A DNA stretch of 64,000 nt from assembly GCF_002115755.1 (NCBI RefSeq), contig NZ_JFKA01000009.1:105438-169437 (forward strand). The letters run 5' to 3'. Position numbers and translations under genes: made by a program. This document shows positions 30,811-39,985 of this stretch, piece by piece. Source of the DNA: Thalassospira mesophila. Its GTDB lineage: Bacteria > Pseudomonadota > Alphaproteobacteria > Rhodospirillales > Thalassospiraceae. Under the pieces are notes generated by a model, which made no database searches, was not told where the DNA came from, and saw only the letters and a program-made list of their open reading frames with translations. Within the stretch, counting starts at the first letter, position 1. Each line of letters starts with the position of its first letter.

Positions 30811-30840
30811 ATACTGCACAAATTATTTTGTGTGCAGTAT
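30811..30840. promoter_or_regulatory. Palindromic operator, copy 1
   Basis: ATACTGCACA-N10-TGTGCAGTAT is a perfect 10-bp-arm inverted repeat ending 9 bases before the nucleotidyltransferase ATG. A TATACT sequence (minus strand, 30841-30836) overlaps its outer arm and may be the -10 element. Confidence 0.75.
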
Positions 30841-30857
30841 AGTATCAAAAAAAGAAA

Positions 30858-30887
30858 ATACTGCACAAATTATTTTATGTACAGTAT
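30858..30887. promoter_or_regulatory. Palindromic operator, copy 2
   Basis: ATACTGCACA-N10-TGTACAGTAT repeats copy 1 with only two base changes over 30 bases. The centres are 47 bp apart. It lies between copy 1 and the end of hutD. Confidence 0.75.
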
Positions 30888-30910
30888 CTGCCGATTTGCC
30901 GGTAAACCGG

Positions 30911-31516
30911 TCAGTCTTGCGGTGTTAAAATAATCTCGTAAACCACCGACGGCCCACCACCTTCCATCACCATTCGCAGGGATCCCTCATCGCTGATCAG
31001 GGCGTCATAGGCCCCCATCGCGTAATTGCCATCCGCACCGCATGCAATGGTAACCGGGCTTTGGCACAATAATATGCGAATGCCGCTGGCAACCGTTTCA
31101 AGCTGGCATTTGCCAGAAAATCGATGCCGGGTCACCCTATGGTCGCATTTTGTGCGCCGGGTCATCACGTTCAAATCAGTGATCACGTCATTAATCAAAA
31201 TCGCCGATGTCGCAACATCGGCCGGAAATGCAAATGGCTGTGCGCCTGGGGTCAGGGTTACCGGCCCCTCATCCCCGATTGTCAACATCATCCCCGCCCC
31301 TTGCAAAATTGACAGGGTCCGGTCAATCCCGGAAAAGCTGGAAAACGGGCCATCACTGGCAACCGTTGCCATGCTGATCCGCCAGACAAAATCCTCCAGC
31401 CCGGCACCGGCGGGGAAAACGGCGATTTCCGCCGTTTCCCCGCCGCCGTTTTTCCACGGCATCCGGCGATAATCCTGCGCGCGCAAAATGCGAATGGCCG
31501 AATGATCAGCCATCAT
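30911..31516 (-). CDS. hutD: HutD family protein
   Basis: 201 residues from the ATG that overlaps the hutU stop (TGATG). The HutD/Ves cupin pattern is plain: YRRMPWKNGGGETAEIAVFP, FVWRISMATVASDGPFSSF, and GIDRTLSILQGAGMMLTIG. HutD is thought to limit hut expression or bind a pathway compound such as urocanate or formimino-glutamate; its exact action is unsettled. It is the last gene of hutG-hutU-hutD. Confidence 0.93.
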   Translation of the reverse strand: MMADHSAIRILRAQDYRRMPWKNGGGETAEIAVFPAGAGLEDFVWRISMATVASDGPFSSFSGIDRTLSILQGAGMMLTIGDEGPVTLTPGAQPFAFPADVATSAILINDVITDLNVMTRRTKCDHRVTRHRFSGKCQLETVASGIRILLCQSPVTIACGADGNYAMGAYDALISDEGSLRMVMEGGGPSVVYEIILTPQD

Positions 31517-33189
31517 CAATTGCCCAAAATACCGGGCAGGCGCAGGCCATGTTCGCGCGCGCAATCAATGGCAATGTCATAACCGGCATCGGCATGGCGC
31601 ATCACCCCCGTTGCCGGGTCATTCCACAACACACGTTCGAGGCGTCGTGCGGCATCTGCGCTGCCATCAGCACAAATCACCATGCCCGCATGTTGCGAAA
31701 AGCCCATGCCCACCCCGCCGCCATGATGCAAACTCACCCAGGTTGCCCCCGACGCGGTATTAAGCAGCGCGTTTAACAACGGCCAATCCGAAACTGCGTC
31801 CGATCCATCCTGCATGGCTTCGGTTTCGCGGTTCGGCGATGCCACCGATCCACTATCCAAGTGGTCACGACCAATCACAATCGGGGCTTTCAGCTCGCCC
31901 GATGCCACCATTTCGTTGAATGCCAGGGCCAGCCGGTGACGCTCCCCCAGCCCAACCCAGCAAATACGTGCCGGCAGGCCCTGAAACGAAATACGTTCGC
32001 GCGCCATATCCAGCCAGTTATGCAAATGGTGGTTATCGGGCAAAATTTCTTTCACCTTGGCATCGGTTTTGTAAATGTCTTCCGGGTCGCCCGACAGGGC
32101 CACCCAGCGGAACGGCCCAATGCCCCGGCAAAAAAGCGGGCGAATACAGGCCGGGACAAACCCCGGAAAATCAAAGGCATTTTCCAGCCCTTCTTCCTTG
32201 GCCATCTGGCGAATATTATTGCCGTAATCAATGGTCGGAATACCCTGTTCATGAAACTTCAGCATCGCCTCCACATGCACCCGCATCGATGCACGGGCAG
32301 CTTTTTCAACCGCCTTGGGGTCGCTTTCGCGCGTGGCTTTCCATTCGCCCATGGTCCATCCTTGGGGCAAATACCCGTTTATCGGGTCATGGGCCGATGT
32401 CTGGTCGGTTACCAAATCGGGCTTCACCCCCCGGCGCACCAGTTCGGGCAATACATCGGCCGCATTGCCCAGCAACCCAACCGATTTTGCTTCACCGGCT
32501 TTGGTCCAGCGCGCGATCATCTCAAGGGCTTCATCAAGGCTGTCGGTTTTGGCATCGACATAGCCGGTCCGCAGGCGAAAATCGATGCTCTCAGGGTTAC
32601 ATTCAACCGCCAAACAACACGCCCCGGCCATAACAGCGGCCAGCGGCTGTGCCCCGCCCATGCCGCCAAGGCCCGCAGTCAAAACCCACTTGCCGGCCAG
32701 ATCGCCATTGTAATGCTGGCGTCCCACTTCGACAAAGGTTTCATAAGTGCCCTGCACAATGCCCTGGCTGCCAATGTAAATCCATGATCCGGCGGTCATT
32801 TGCCCATACATCATCAAACCCTTTTTATCGAGTTCGTTGAAATGGTCCCAGGTCGCCCAATGCGGCACCAGGTTTGAATTGGCAATCAACACCCGGGGCG
32901 CATCCTTGTGGGTGCGAAAAATCCCCACCGGCTTGCCCGACTGGACCAGCAATGTTTCGTCATCTTCCAGCGATTTTAACGACACAATAATGCGGTCATA
33001 ATCTTCCCAGGTGCGCGCTGCCCGGCCAATGCCGCCATAAACCACCAGTTCATGCGGGTTTTCGGCCACATCGGGGTGCAAATTGTTCATCAACATGCGC
33101 ATTGGCGCTTCGGTCAGCCACGATTTGGCAGTAATTTCACTACCATGCGGCGCGATAATCTCACGGATATTGTGGCGCGAATTGGTCAT
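31516..33189 (-). CDS. hutU: Urocanate hydratase
   Basis: 557 residues, full length. It converts urocanate to imidazolonepropionate in the cytoplasm using tightly bound NAD+. The sequence is typical throughout: [51 protein letters not shown], the dinucleotide loop [25 protein letters not shown] with the active-site Cys, and [20 protein letters not shown]. It looks like ordinary HutU rather than a thiourocanate hydratase. It starts 3 bp after the hutG stop. Confidence 0.97.
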   Translation of the reverse strand: MTNSRHNIREIIAPHGSEITAKSWLTEAPMRMLMNNLHPDVAENPHELVVYGGIGRAARTWEDYDRIIVSLKSLEDDETLLVQSGKPVGIFRTHKDAPRVLIANSNLVPHWATWDHFNELDKKGLMMYGQMTAGSWIYIGSQGIVQGTYETFVEVGRQHYNGDLAGKWVLTAGLGGMGGAQPLAAVMAGACCLAVECNPESIDFRLRTGYVDAKTDSLDEALEMIARWTKAGEAKSVGLLGNAADVLPELVRRGVKPDLVTDQTSAHDPINGYLPQGWTMGEWKATRESDPKAVEKAARASMRVHVEAMLKFHEQGIPTIDYGNNIRQMAKEEGLENAFDFPGFVPACIRPLFCRGIGPFRWVALSGDPEDIYKTDAKVKEILPDNHHLHNWLDMARERISFQGLPARICWVGLGERHRLALAFNEMVASGELKAPIVIGRDHLDSGSVASPNRETEAMQDGSDAVSDWPLLNALLNTASGATWVSLHHGGGVGMGFSQHAGMVICADGSADAARRLERVLWNDPATGVMRHADAGYDIAIDCAREHGLRLPGILGN

Positions 33190-33192
33190 GGT

Positions 33193-33999
33193 TCAATTTC
33201 CCCTAGCAAGATCAAAGGCGATCTGTTCAATGTTGTGCAAAATGGATTTCAGGTGGCTGCGCAGCGGGGCCGCACGGGCGGCGTCATAGTCAAAGGGCGG
33301 GGTCTCACGCGCCAGATGCGACGCCTGCGCCAGTTCCATTTGAATCGTGTGAATATTATTATCGCGGTTCGAATAATGCCGCGTCGTCCAGCCGCCCCGG
33401 AACCGGCCATTTAACACCGATGTAAACCCGTCGGCATGTTCACACACATCGACAACCGCCTGCTCAATTCGGGGGTCGCAAGTGGTGCCGTTATTGGTGC
33501 CAATGTTAAAATCGGGCAGCGTGCCGTCAAACAAAAACGAAATATGCGAGCGGATCGAATGGCAATCATATAAAACCGCCACACCATGCTGCGCTTTCAC
33601 CCGCTCAACCTCGGCTTTTAACGCCTGATGATAGGGCACATGAAACAGCTCATAGCGGCGTTTGATCTCGGCTTCATCGGGCTTTAACCCGTCTTGCCAA
33701 ATCGCTTTGCCATCAAAATCGGTATCTGGCACCAGCCCGGTGGTATTTTGCCCCGGATACAGGCTTTGCCCCGACGGATCGCGGTTGGCATCAATCACGT
33801 AACGATGAAAAAGGGCGCGCACCATGGTCGCACCGGGCAACAAGTCGCCATACAGATTGTGTATATGCCAGTCGGTATCAGCAAGGATCTTGCCATTATC
33901 GTTCAGCTTTGCCCACACATCGCCTGGCACATCGGTACCGGTATGGGGAAAGGCCAATATCACCGGCGATGAACCGGTTTTAACGTCAAAAACACTCAT
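33193..33999 (-). CDS. hutG: N-formylglutamate deformylase (amidohydrolase)
   Basis: 268 residues from the ATG at 33999, which has a GGGAG site; longer frames upstream run into the promoter. The Zn-hydrolase motifs of HutG are present: ILAFPHTGTDVP with a metal His, DANRDPSG, and LYDCHSIRS. It releases formate from N-formyl-L-glutamate, the last step of the five-step histidine pathway after HutF. It is the first gene of the minus-strand operon and diverges from hutF. Confidence 0.95.
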   Translation of the reverse strand: MSVFDVKTGSSPVILAFPHTGTDVPGDVWAKLNDNGKILADTDWHIHNLYGDLLPGATMVRALFHRYVIDANRDPSGQSLYPGQNTTGLVPDTDFDGKAIWQDGLKPDEAEIKRRYELFHVPYHQALKAEVERVKAQHGVAVLYDCHSIRSHISFLFDGTLPDFNIGTNNGTTCDPRIEQAVVDVCEHADGFTSVLNGRFRGGWTTRHYSNRDNNIHTIQMELAQASHLARETPPFDYDAARAAPLRSHLKSILHNIEQIAFDLARGN

Positions 34000-34131
34000 G
34001 CTGGAATGTCTCCCGCCTCGTTTGCGTGTTTTTCGCCAGTGGCAACAGGGCCGTTTTATTAGGGCCTGCCGTCGCCGGGCGTAAAATTTGCGATCACCTG
34101 ATTGGAATTGTATCTTTTCCTTACTTGTTTT

Positions 34132-34145
34132 TATGTATATACATA
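34132..34145. promoter_or_regulatory. HutC operator between hutG and hutF
   Basis: TATGTATATACATA is a perfect palindrome containing TGTATATACA (34134-34143), the known HutC target of the form TGTA-N2-TACA. It lies in the 212-bp divergent promoter region, so urocanate would induce both hutF and hutG-hutU-hutD. Confidence 0.85.
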
Positions 34146-34211
34146 ATAGAACGCAAAACAACATATTTCTTGCCGCCCGCATAAATCGGGCACGAAGCGG
34201 AGATCAGGGAC

Positions 34212-35570
34212 ATGGCAACAGGTACGGCAACGCTGCACGCAAAATCGCTATTGGGTGAAAATGGCTGGCTAGAAAATGTCCGCCTGACCCTGACAGATGG
34301 TAATATCAGCACCCTTGAAGCCGATTGCCCGGCCCGGCCCGGCGACGAATGCCATAACGTTATTGTCTCTGCGATGCCCAACCTGCACAGCCACGCCTTT
34401 CAGCGCGCCATGGCCGGTCTCGCCGAAATGCGCGGCACCGGCAGCGACAGCTTCTGGAGCTGGCGCACCAACATGTATCACTTCGCCCTGTCGATGACGC
34501 CCGACGATGTCGAGGCCGTCGCCAGCCAGCTTTACATGGAAATGCTCGAAGCAGGCTTTTCCCGTGTCGGCGAGTTCCATTATCTACATCACGATAAAGA
34601 CGGCACCCCCTTTGCCAATATCGCCGAAATGGCCGACCGTGTAGCCAGTGCCAGTGCCACCACCGGCATTGACCTTACCTTGCTGCCGGTGTTTTACGCC
34701 CATGCCGGTTTTGGCGGCACCGCCCCCACCGACGGGCAGCGCCGCTTCATCAATTCTGTCGATCAGTTCGAAAAGCTGATTGCGGCCTGCAACATCACGG
34801 CACAAAATCACGATGGCATGGTCGTTGGTGTCGCCCCGCACAGCCTGCGCGCTGTCACCCCCGATGAACTCGCCAAAATCTCGCAAATGGTCGGCCCCAA
34901 CCCGGTCCATATTCACATCGCCGAACAACTTCTCGAGGTCAAAGACTGCCTTGCATGGTCGGGCCAGCGCCCGGTTGAGTGGTTATTAGACCACGCCGAT
35001 CTGTCCGCACAATGGTGCCTGATCCACGCCACCCATATGACCGACGATGAAACAACCCGCATGGCGCAAACCGGTGCCATTGCCGGGCTGTGCCCCATTA
35101 CAGAAGGCAACCTTGGCGATGGCACTTTCCCCGCCGCACCCTTTTTGGCACAGGGCGGCAAATTTGGCATCGGGTCGGATTCAAACGTGCAAATCAGCAT
35201 TCCGTCCGAGCTGCGCCAACTGGAATATTCCCAGCGCCTGCACCACAACTCGCGCAATGCCATTGCCAATATATCCTCCTCCACCGGGCGCACCCTGTTT
35301 AGCCATGCGCTTTCTGGCGGGGCCACGGCCCTGGCAACCGATAGCGGCATTGCCACCGGCAAACCCGCCAATTTCATCGCCCTTGATACGCGCGAGGCGT
35401 CCTATCTGGCTGAGGATCATATCCTCGATGCATGGATTTTTGCTGAAACCATCACGGTCGGCGATGTCTGGGTGCGCGGCAAAAAAGTTGTTCAGGATGG
35501 CCGCCACATCGCCCGCGACCAGATCGCACCGCGTTTTCAAAAAACCATGTGTAATCTGCTGTCAAAATAA
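34212..35570 (+). CDS. hutF: Formimidoylglutamate deiminase
   Basis: 452 residues of the amidohydrolase superfamily. It deiminates N-formimino-glutamate to N-formylglutamate plus ammonia, the partner step to HutG. Characteristic are the metal-binding MPNLHSHAFQRAMAGLAE, DSFWSWRTNMY, the GEFHYLHHDKDG segment, VHIHIAEQ, and GLCPITEGNLGDGTFP with GIGSDSNVQIS. A CGGAG ribosome site precedes the ATG. It is preceded by the HutC operator and followed by a HutC-like regulator. The imidazolonepropionase (hutI) whose product it needs is not in the window. Confidence 0.95.
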   Translation: MATGTATLHAKSLLGENGWLENVRLTLTDGNISTLEADCPARPGDECHNVIVSAMPNLHSHAFQRAMAGLAEMRGTGSDSFWSWRTNMYHFALSMTPDDVEAVASQLYMEMLEAGFSRVGEFHYLHHDKDGTPFANIAEMADRVASASATTGIDLTLLPVFYAHAGFGGTAPTDGQRRFINSVDQFEKLIAACNITAQNHDGMVVGVAPHSLRAVTPDELAKISQMVGPNPVHIHIAEQLLEVKDCLAWSGQRPVEWLLDHADLSAQWCLIHATHMTDDETTRMAQTGAIAGLCPITEGNLGDGTFPAAPFLAQGGKFGIGSDSNVQISIPSELRQLEYSQRLHHNSRNAIANISSSTGRTLFSHALSGGATALATDSGIATGKPANFIALDTREASYLAEDHILDAWIFAETITVGDVWVRGKKVVQDGRHIARDQIAPRFQKTMCNLLSK

Positions 35571-35662
35571 GTCGGCATGGTTTTCACGAGTTTGTTTTCC
35601 TTTGCCCTGCCCTATCGGTTAAAAAGATCGCAGGCATACCAACCGGAAATGAAAAATAATCC

Positions 35663-36406
35663 ATGCGGGCAAATAAGGCACCCACCCTGCATCAGCAGAT
35701 CATAAACGATATCGAAGGCAACATTCTTTCTGGCACATGGCCGCCGGGCCATCGCATCGCCAATGAAATGGACCTCGCTCAACATTATAGCTGTTCGCGC
35801 ATGACGGTGAACAAGGCGCTTAGCCAGCTTGCCAAAGCCAATCTGATCGAGCGGCGCAAAAAATCGGGCAGTTTTGTGACCCAGCCGCAAGCACAATCGG
35901 CCGTCCTCGAAATTCACGATATCAAGTCCGAGGTTCAGTCACTGGGCCTGCACTATGGCTATACCCGTGCCAGCCGTGTCGAGCGCACAAGCACCACCAT
36001 TGACATGAAAAATCTGGAATTGCCCGATGCGGGGAATGTGATTGAAGTGATTGGCAAACACTATGCCGGGCCGGGTGTTTTTTGCCTTGAAGAACGCCTG
36101 ATCAACCTTGCCGTTGTCCCCGACGCCCGCGACGAGGATTTCGTCGACGCCGCCCCCGGTCCGTGGCTCACCAGCCACATCCCCTGGACCACAGCCGAAC
36201 ATCTGATCAAATCCGTTGGCGCAAACAGCCACTATGCCGAGGCCCTGGGTGTTAATCCCGGTACCGCCTGTCTGGTTATCGAACGCCGCACCTGGAGTCA
36301 TAACGGCCCGGTCACCCATGTCCGCCTGACCTATCCGGGTGACCGCCACGCGCTGGTGGCCCGTTTCACCCCGAGCGACCCGACGGGAAAATCCTCAGGG
36401 ATTTAG
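35663..36406 (+). CDS. GntR/UTRA regulator, HutC paralogue
   Basis: 247 residues. It has an N-terminal GntR winged helix (LHQQIINDIEGNILSGTWPP, CSRMTVNKALSQLAKANLIE) and a C-terminal UTRA effector domain ending in GTACLVIERRTWSHNGPVTH. It resembles HutC but is less typical than the one encoded just downstream on the other strand. It follows hutF by about 90 bp and may respond to urocanate or to a different histidine derivative. Confidence 0.85.
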   Translation: MRANKAPTLHQQIINDIEGNILSGTWPPGHRIANEMDLAQHYSCSRMTVNKALSQLAKANLIERRKKSGSFVTQPQAQSAVLEIHDIKSEVQSLGLHYGYTRASRVERTSTTIDMKNLELPDAGNVIEVIGKHYAGPGVFCLEERLINLAVVPDARDEDFVDAAPGPWLTSHIPWTTAEHLIKSVGANSHYAEALGVNPGTACLVIERRTWSHNGPVTHVRLTYPGDRHALVARFTPSDPTGKSSGI

Positions 36407-36442
36407 TCCCATATACAACTAAATCTAAATTTCGGCCTGTTT

Positions 36443-37243
36443 TTAGCCTGTGGTTGTTTTACCCTGCCGACTTTCCAGCCGATACCGTGTGCCGGGATAA
36501 ACAAGGCGGGCCGCCGAAACGATTCCGTTTGCCGACCAGGTCCGTCGACGGATCATTAAACATGGCTCGTTTGGCAAAATAACCAGCAACTTTGCCTCCC
36601 ACGGCTGGGCCAATATCGACTCAACCACATGCTCCGAGCCGGTCAGCGGGGCGACTTGCGACAAATACACATTTGGCGTAATCGCGGCAAAATCCTGCGA
36701 TAAATAATCGGGCACCAGTTCGGGGTTTACAAACCGGTCCTCGATTTGCACGGGCACATCATTTTCACGATGCACAATCAGCGAATGCAACACCGCCGCC
36801 CCGATGGGAATATCAAGCGCATCCGCCACATCGGGTGATGCTGCCTGATCGGCTAAAACCACCACCGATGCCGCGTGAACATGGCCGCGTTCGGCGATTT
36901 CCTCGGCAATATTGCGCACTTCAAACAGGGCCGAATACCCCTTTTTCTGCGCCACAAAAGACCCAACCCCTTGCACCCGTACAAGCTCGCCCTCGTGGGC
37001 CAGTTCGCGCAATGCCCGGTTGGCAGTCATCTTGCTAATACCAAGCTCGGATACCAGTTCGTTTTCTGACGGAATACGATGATTAGGCGGCCATTCTCCA
37101 CGGTGGATCCGGTCTAAAATCATCTGCTTGACCTCAATATATAACGGTCCGCCGCCCTCCCGCCCCTCACGCAATGTTTCACCCGCAAACAGTGACGTGG
37201 TCTTTTTTTGCCGGGCTGGCCGCTGCGCGTTGATTTTTGTCAT
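36443..37243 (-). CDS. hutC: Histidine utilisation repressor HutC
   Basis: 266 residues from the ATG at 37243; an in-frame ATG 45 bases earlier lies in the promoter. It is close to canonical HutC: LYIEVKQMILDRIHRGEWPP, ENELVSELGISKMTANRALR, VRVQGVGSFVA and ALFEVRNIAEEIAERGHVH, with a UTRA C-terminus ending PCLMIRRRTWSANGIVSAAR. It binds TGTATATACA-type sites and releases them on urocanate. It is convergent with the paralogous regulator and divergent from the ABC importer operon. Confidence 0.9.
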   Translation of the reverse strand: MTKINAQRPARQKKTTSLFAGETLREGREGGGPLYIEVKQMILDRIHRGEWPPNHRIPSENELVSELGISKMTANRALRELAHEGELVRVQGVGSFVAQKKGYSALFEVRNIAEEIAERGHVHAASVVVLADQAASPDVADALDIPIGAAVLHSLIVHRENDVPVQIEDRFVNPELVPDYLSQDFAAITPNVYLSQVAPLTGSEHVVESILAQPWEAKLLVILPNEPCLMIRRRTWSANGIVSAARLVYPGTRYRLESRQGKTTTG

Positions 37244-37323
37244 TATCACCCGTTCCTGCGTGGTTTTTGCACTGCACATATAATACACTTTTTATTTGAT
37301 GAGCGTAAAAAAGTGTCATATGT

Positions 37324-37333
37324 TACATATACA
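37324..37333. promoter_or_regulatory. Possible HutC-type half-matching site
   Basis: TACATATACA (TGTATATGTA on the other strand) matches the HutC palindrome at 8 of 10 positions. It lies between hutC and the ABC importer, where autoregulation and control of the importer operon would be expected. Confidence 0.45.
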
Positions 37334-37457
37334 ACCACAAAGAAAAATGTTCCAGCCCCACCCCTGACGCTGACAAGTCGACGTAAAAAATATATCAGGG
37401 TGTGTCGGAATTTATCAGGGTCTATTCGCTTCAGTCGTTCGCAGGAGATTTTAAAAG

Positions 37458-38300
37458 ATGTTCAGGAAAGTTCTTTTGGCAGCCGCTGCCCTTTGCGCCG
37501 TTGCCGGTGTTACGCCCTCACAGGCAAAAGAATGGAAAAACGTAACCATCACGCTCGAAGGGGCCTATGCGCCCTGGAACAGCACCAACCCCGATGGCTC
37601 GCTGGCCGGGTTTGAACCCGAACTGGCCGACTATCTGTGCGACCACATGAAAGTGGAATGCACCCTGGTCGCATCCGACTGGGACAGCATGATCACCAGC
37701 CTTAATGCTGGCAAATACGATGTGGTCATGGATGCCCTGTCGATCACGCCGGAACGTGAAAAAATCATCGCCTTCTCGATCCCCTATGCCAATACCCATG
37801 CCGCCTTTGCCGCCCCGGTCGAAAGCGACTATGCCCAGGCGCTTGGCACCGGCGAAGTTATTAAAATGGCCCCGGATTATTCCGGCGGCAAAGAACAGAT
37901 CGCCGCCATGCGCAAGGCGTTTGATGGCGCAACCATCGGCATTCAGGCCGGTACGGTTTACGCCAAATTCATCTATGACAATTTCAAGGATGTCGCCACC
38001 ATCCGCGAATACAAAAACGGCGCCGAACGCGATCTCGACCTGCAAACCGGTCGTATCGATCTTGGCTTCGACGACACCACCAACCTTCTGGCATCCTTTA
38101 AAACCGCCGACGAAGAAATGGCCATCACCGGCCCCGAAATCGCCGGTAACGTTTTTGGCACCGGCGAAGGCCTGGGCCTGCGCAAGGCAGATACCGACCT
38201 CAAAGCCATGTTTGACGACGCGATAAAAGCCGCCATTGCCGATGGCACGCTTGAAGAACTGTCGATGAAATGGTTTGGCACCGACGTCAGCCCGCAATAA
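37458..38300 (+). CDS. Polar amino-acid-type ABC transporter substrate-binding protein
   Basis: 280 residues with a signal peptide (MFRKVLLAAAALCAVAGVTPSQA). The mature chain has the family-3 fold: ITLEGAYAPWNSTNPDGSLAGF, FEPELADYLCDH, DWDSMITSLNAGKYDVVMDA and ISITPER-type continuation, and later DLGFDDTTNLLASF. It is of the histidine/lysine/opine-binding class. Its operon mates (lyase-fold protein and N-methyl amino acid oxidase) suggest the ligand is a methylated histidine derivative rather than plain histidine, but this is inference. AGGAGA precedes the start and a stable hairpin follows. Confidence 0.92.
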   Translation: MFRKVLLAAAALCAVAGVTPSQAKEWKNVTITLEGAYAPWNSTNPDGSLAGFEPELADYLCDHMKVECTLVASDWDSMITSLNAGKYDVVMDALSITPEREKIIAFSIPYANTHAAFAAPVESDYAQALGTGEVIKMAPDYSGGKEQIAAMRKAFDGATIGIQAGTVYAKFIYDNFKDVATIREYKNGAERDLDLQTGRIDLGFDDTTNLLASFKTADEEMAITGPEIAGNVFGTGEGLGLRKADTDLKAMFDDAIKAAIADGTLEELSMKWFGTDVSPQ

Positions 38301-38317
38301 TCCCGGCCGATACCAAG

Positions 38318-38361
38318 GCAGAAAGCGCGTTTTCGCCGCGCGATGAAACCGCGCTTTCTGC
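38318..38361 (+). other. Intercistronic hairpin after the binding-protein gene
   Basis: A perfect 12-bp stem GCAGAAAGCGCG / CGCGCTTTCTGC with a 20-nt loop separates the binding-protein gene from the permease gene. It probably favours higher levels of the binding protein by partial termination or mRNA protection. Confidence 0.6.
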
Positions 38362-38444
38362 TCCCTTTCCGTCGTCGTTACTGTTGGTGCAACCGGCGCA
38401 CACAGTACCGCCCCAAGCCATCCTGGAACACGAAGGCCTGGCAC

Positions 38445-39167
38445 ATGGAAATCATTGATCTACTTGGTTTTGGCGACAAAGGCTGGGGCGTCCTTATCCT
38501 GACTGGCATGGCGCTAACCCTTTGTGTCACCCTGGCCTCTCTGGCAATCGGGGCGGTTATTGGCGCCATTGTTGCGGCGGCCAAACTGTCCGATCGCTGG
38601 TGGTCACGCATGCTGGGTACGGCCTATACTACCGTGTTTCGTGGCGTCCCCGAACTGCTGATCATTTATCTAATCTATTTTGGCGGCTCCAGTGCCGTGA
38701 CGGCCATTGGTCAGGCCATCGGCATCGAAGGCTTTCTTGGCATGCCGTCTTTTCTCGCCGGGGCGCTCGCCGTGGGTCTTATTTCCGGTGCCTATCAGGC
38801 CGAAGTTTACCGCGGCGCCTATCGCGCCATACCCGTGGGCGAAATCGAAGCTGCCGCTTCCATCGGCATGCCGCCGCTCCGCAGCCTTCGCCGCATCATT
38901 TTGCCGCAAATCCTGCGCTTTGCCATTCCGGGGCTTAACAATGTCTGGCAGCTGTCGCTTAAGGATTCAGCCCTTATTTCCGTCACTGGTCTGGCCGAAC
39001 TGATGCGCACCACCCAGGTCGCAGCGGGCTCCACCCGCCAATATTTCCTGTTCTATATCGTTGGCGGGGTGCTTTATCTGGTGCTGACCAGCTTTTCCGA
39101 GCGGGTGTTTAATTCCGCCGAACGCAAAAGCAACAAATCCATGCCACGCGGCATGGGTCAGGTATAG
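38445..39167 (+). CDS. Amino acid ABC transporter permease (HisQ type)
   Basis: 240 residues from the ATG at 38445 (MEIIDLLGFGDKGWG), which follows a GAAGG site. Five or so membrane segments and the EAA loop AIPVGEIEAAASIGMPPLRSLRRIILPQ are typical of HisQ/OccQ permeases. RSLR and FRGVPELLIIYLIYFG are family marks. It pairs with the next permease, which starts 9 bp downstream. Confidence 0.93.
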   Translation: MEIIDLLGFGDKGWGVLILTGMALTLCVTLASLAIGAVIGAIVAAAKLSDRWWSRMLGTAYTTVFRGVPELLIIYLIYFGGSSAVTAIGQAIGIEGFLGMPSFLAGALAVGLISGAYQAEVYRGAYRAIPVGEIEAAASIGMPPLRSLRRIILPQILRFAIPGLNNVWQLSLKDSALISVTGLAELMRTTQVAAGSTRQYFLFYIVGGVLYLVLTSFSERVFNSAERKSNKSMPRGMGQV

Positions 39168-39176
39168 GGGGCGATC

Positions 39177-39911
39177 ATGGATTTTCCGTTTCTTCTGTCC
39201 ACGATGAAGTCCCTGCTGGCCGCCACCCCCACCACGCTGGGGCTGTTTTCGCTGTCCATTTTCTTTGGCGGTTTGCTGGCGTTATTAATCGTCACCATGC
39301 GGGTCAGCAACAACATCGTCGCGCGTAACTTTGCCAAAGGTTACATCTTTGTCTTTCGCGGATCTCCCCTGTTAATCCAGATGTTTCTGGTGTTTTATGG
39401 TCTTGGCCAGTTTGGCGTTATTCGCCACAGCATTGTCTGGCCTGCCCTTCGCGAACCTTTTGTTTGTGCGGTTTTGTCGCTGGCGCTGTGCACCGGGGGT
39501 TATTCCGCCGAAATTTTCCGAAGCGGCCTGCGCGCTGTTCCACCGGGCGAAATCGAAGCCGCCCGTGCTGCCGGCATGTCGGGCTTTTTGTTGCTGCGCC
39601 GGATCATCGCCCCCATCGCCTTTCGCCATGCCCTGCCCGCCTATTCGACCGAAATCGTTTTGATGGTGAAATCTACCGCGCTGGCAAGTCTGGTCACGGT
39701 TTGGGAAATAACCGGCGTTGCCCAACGGCTGATCTCGCAAACCTATCGCACCATGGAAGTTTTCATGTGTGCGGCCGCCCTGTATCTGATCCTTAATTTC
39801 CTGATTTTACAGGTGCTGGCCCTGATCGAACACCGGTTGAACCGCCACAATCTCCGCCCGGCAGAGCGCAAGCCCTCGGTCATGTCGGCGTTTTTCGGGG
39901 CGCGCCCGTAA
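39177..39911 (+). CDS. Amino acid ABC transporter permease (HisM type)
   Basis: 244 residues with the HisM pattern: [20 protein letters not shown] and the EAA loop [26 protein letters not shown]. It forms the heterodimeric channel with the HisQ-type protein. The ATPase gene follows after 74 bp. Confidence 0.93.
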   Translation: MDFPFLLSTMKSLLAATPTTLGLFSLSIFFGGLLALLIVTMRVSNNIVARNFAKGYIFVFRGSPLLIQMFLVFYGLGQFGVIRHSIVWPALREPFVCAVLSLALCTGGYSAEIFRSGLRAVPPGEIEAARAAGMSGFLLLRRIIAPIAFRHALPAYSTEIVLMVKSTALASLVTVWEITGVAQRLISQTYRTMEVFMCAAALYLILNFLILQVLALIEHRLNRHNLRPAERKPSVMSAFFGARP

Positions 39912-39985
39912 CCCGCAATCGGCCCTGTACCGACCCCCCCCCTGAACCAGCACCAACACCGGCATTCTTTAAAAAGGATCGTCCC

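Noticed and set aside
29777..30887. A classical toxin-antitoxin pair
   Set aside because: Only the nucleotidyltransferase-fold gene is present; the neighbours are hutD and an SDR gene, and no small antitoxin-like gene is adjacent.
31861..32787. 308-codon open frame on the plus strand inside hutU
   Set aside because: hutU is unmistakable on the other strand; the frame shows no domain.
31516..33189. Thiourocanate hydratase instead of urocanate hydratase
   Set aside because: The sequence is close to canonical HutU over its whole length, with no visible change that would suggest a thio-substrate.
37518..38444. 308-codon open frame on the minus strand over the amino-acid-binding protein gene
   Set aside because: The plus-strand gene has a signal peptide and family fold; the antisense frame is low-complexity Gly/Val-rich.
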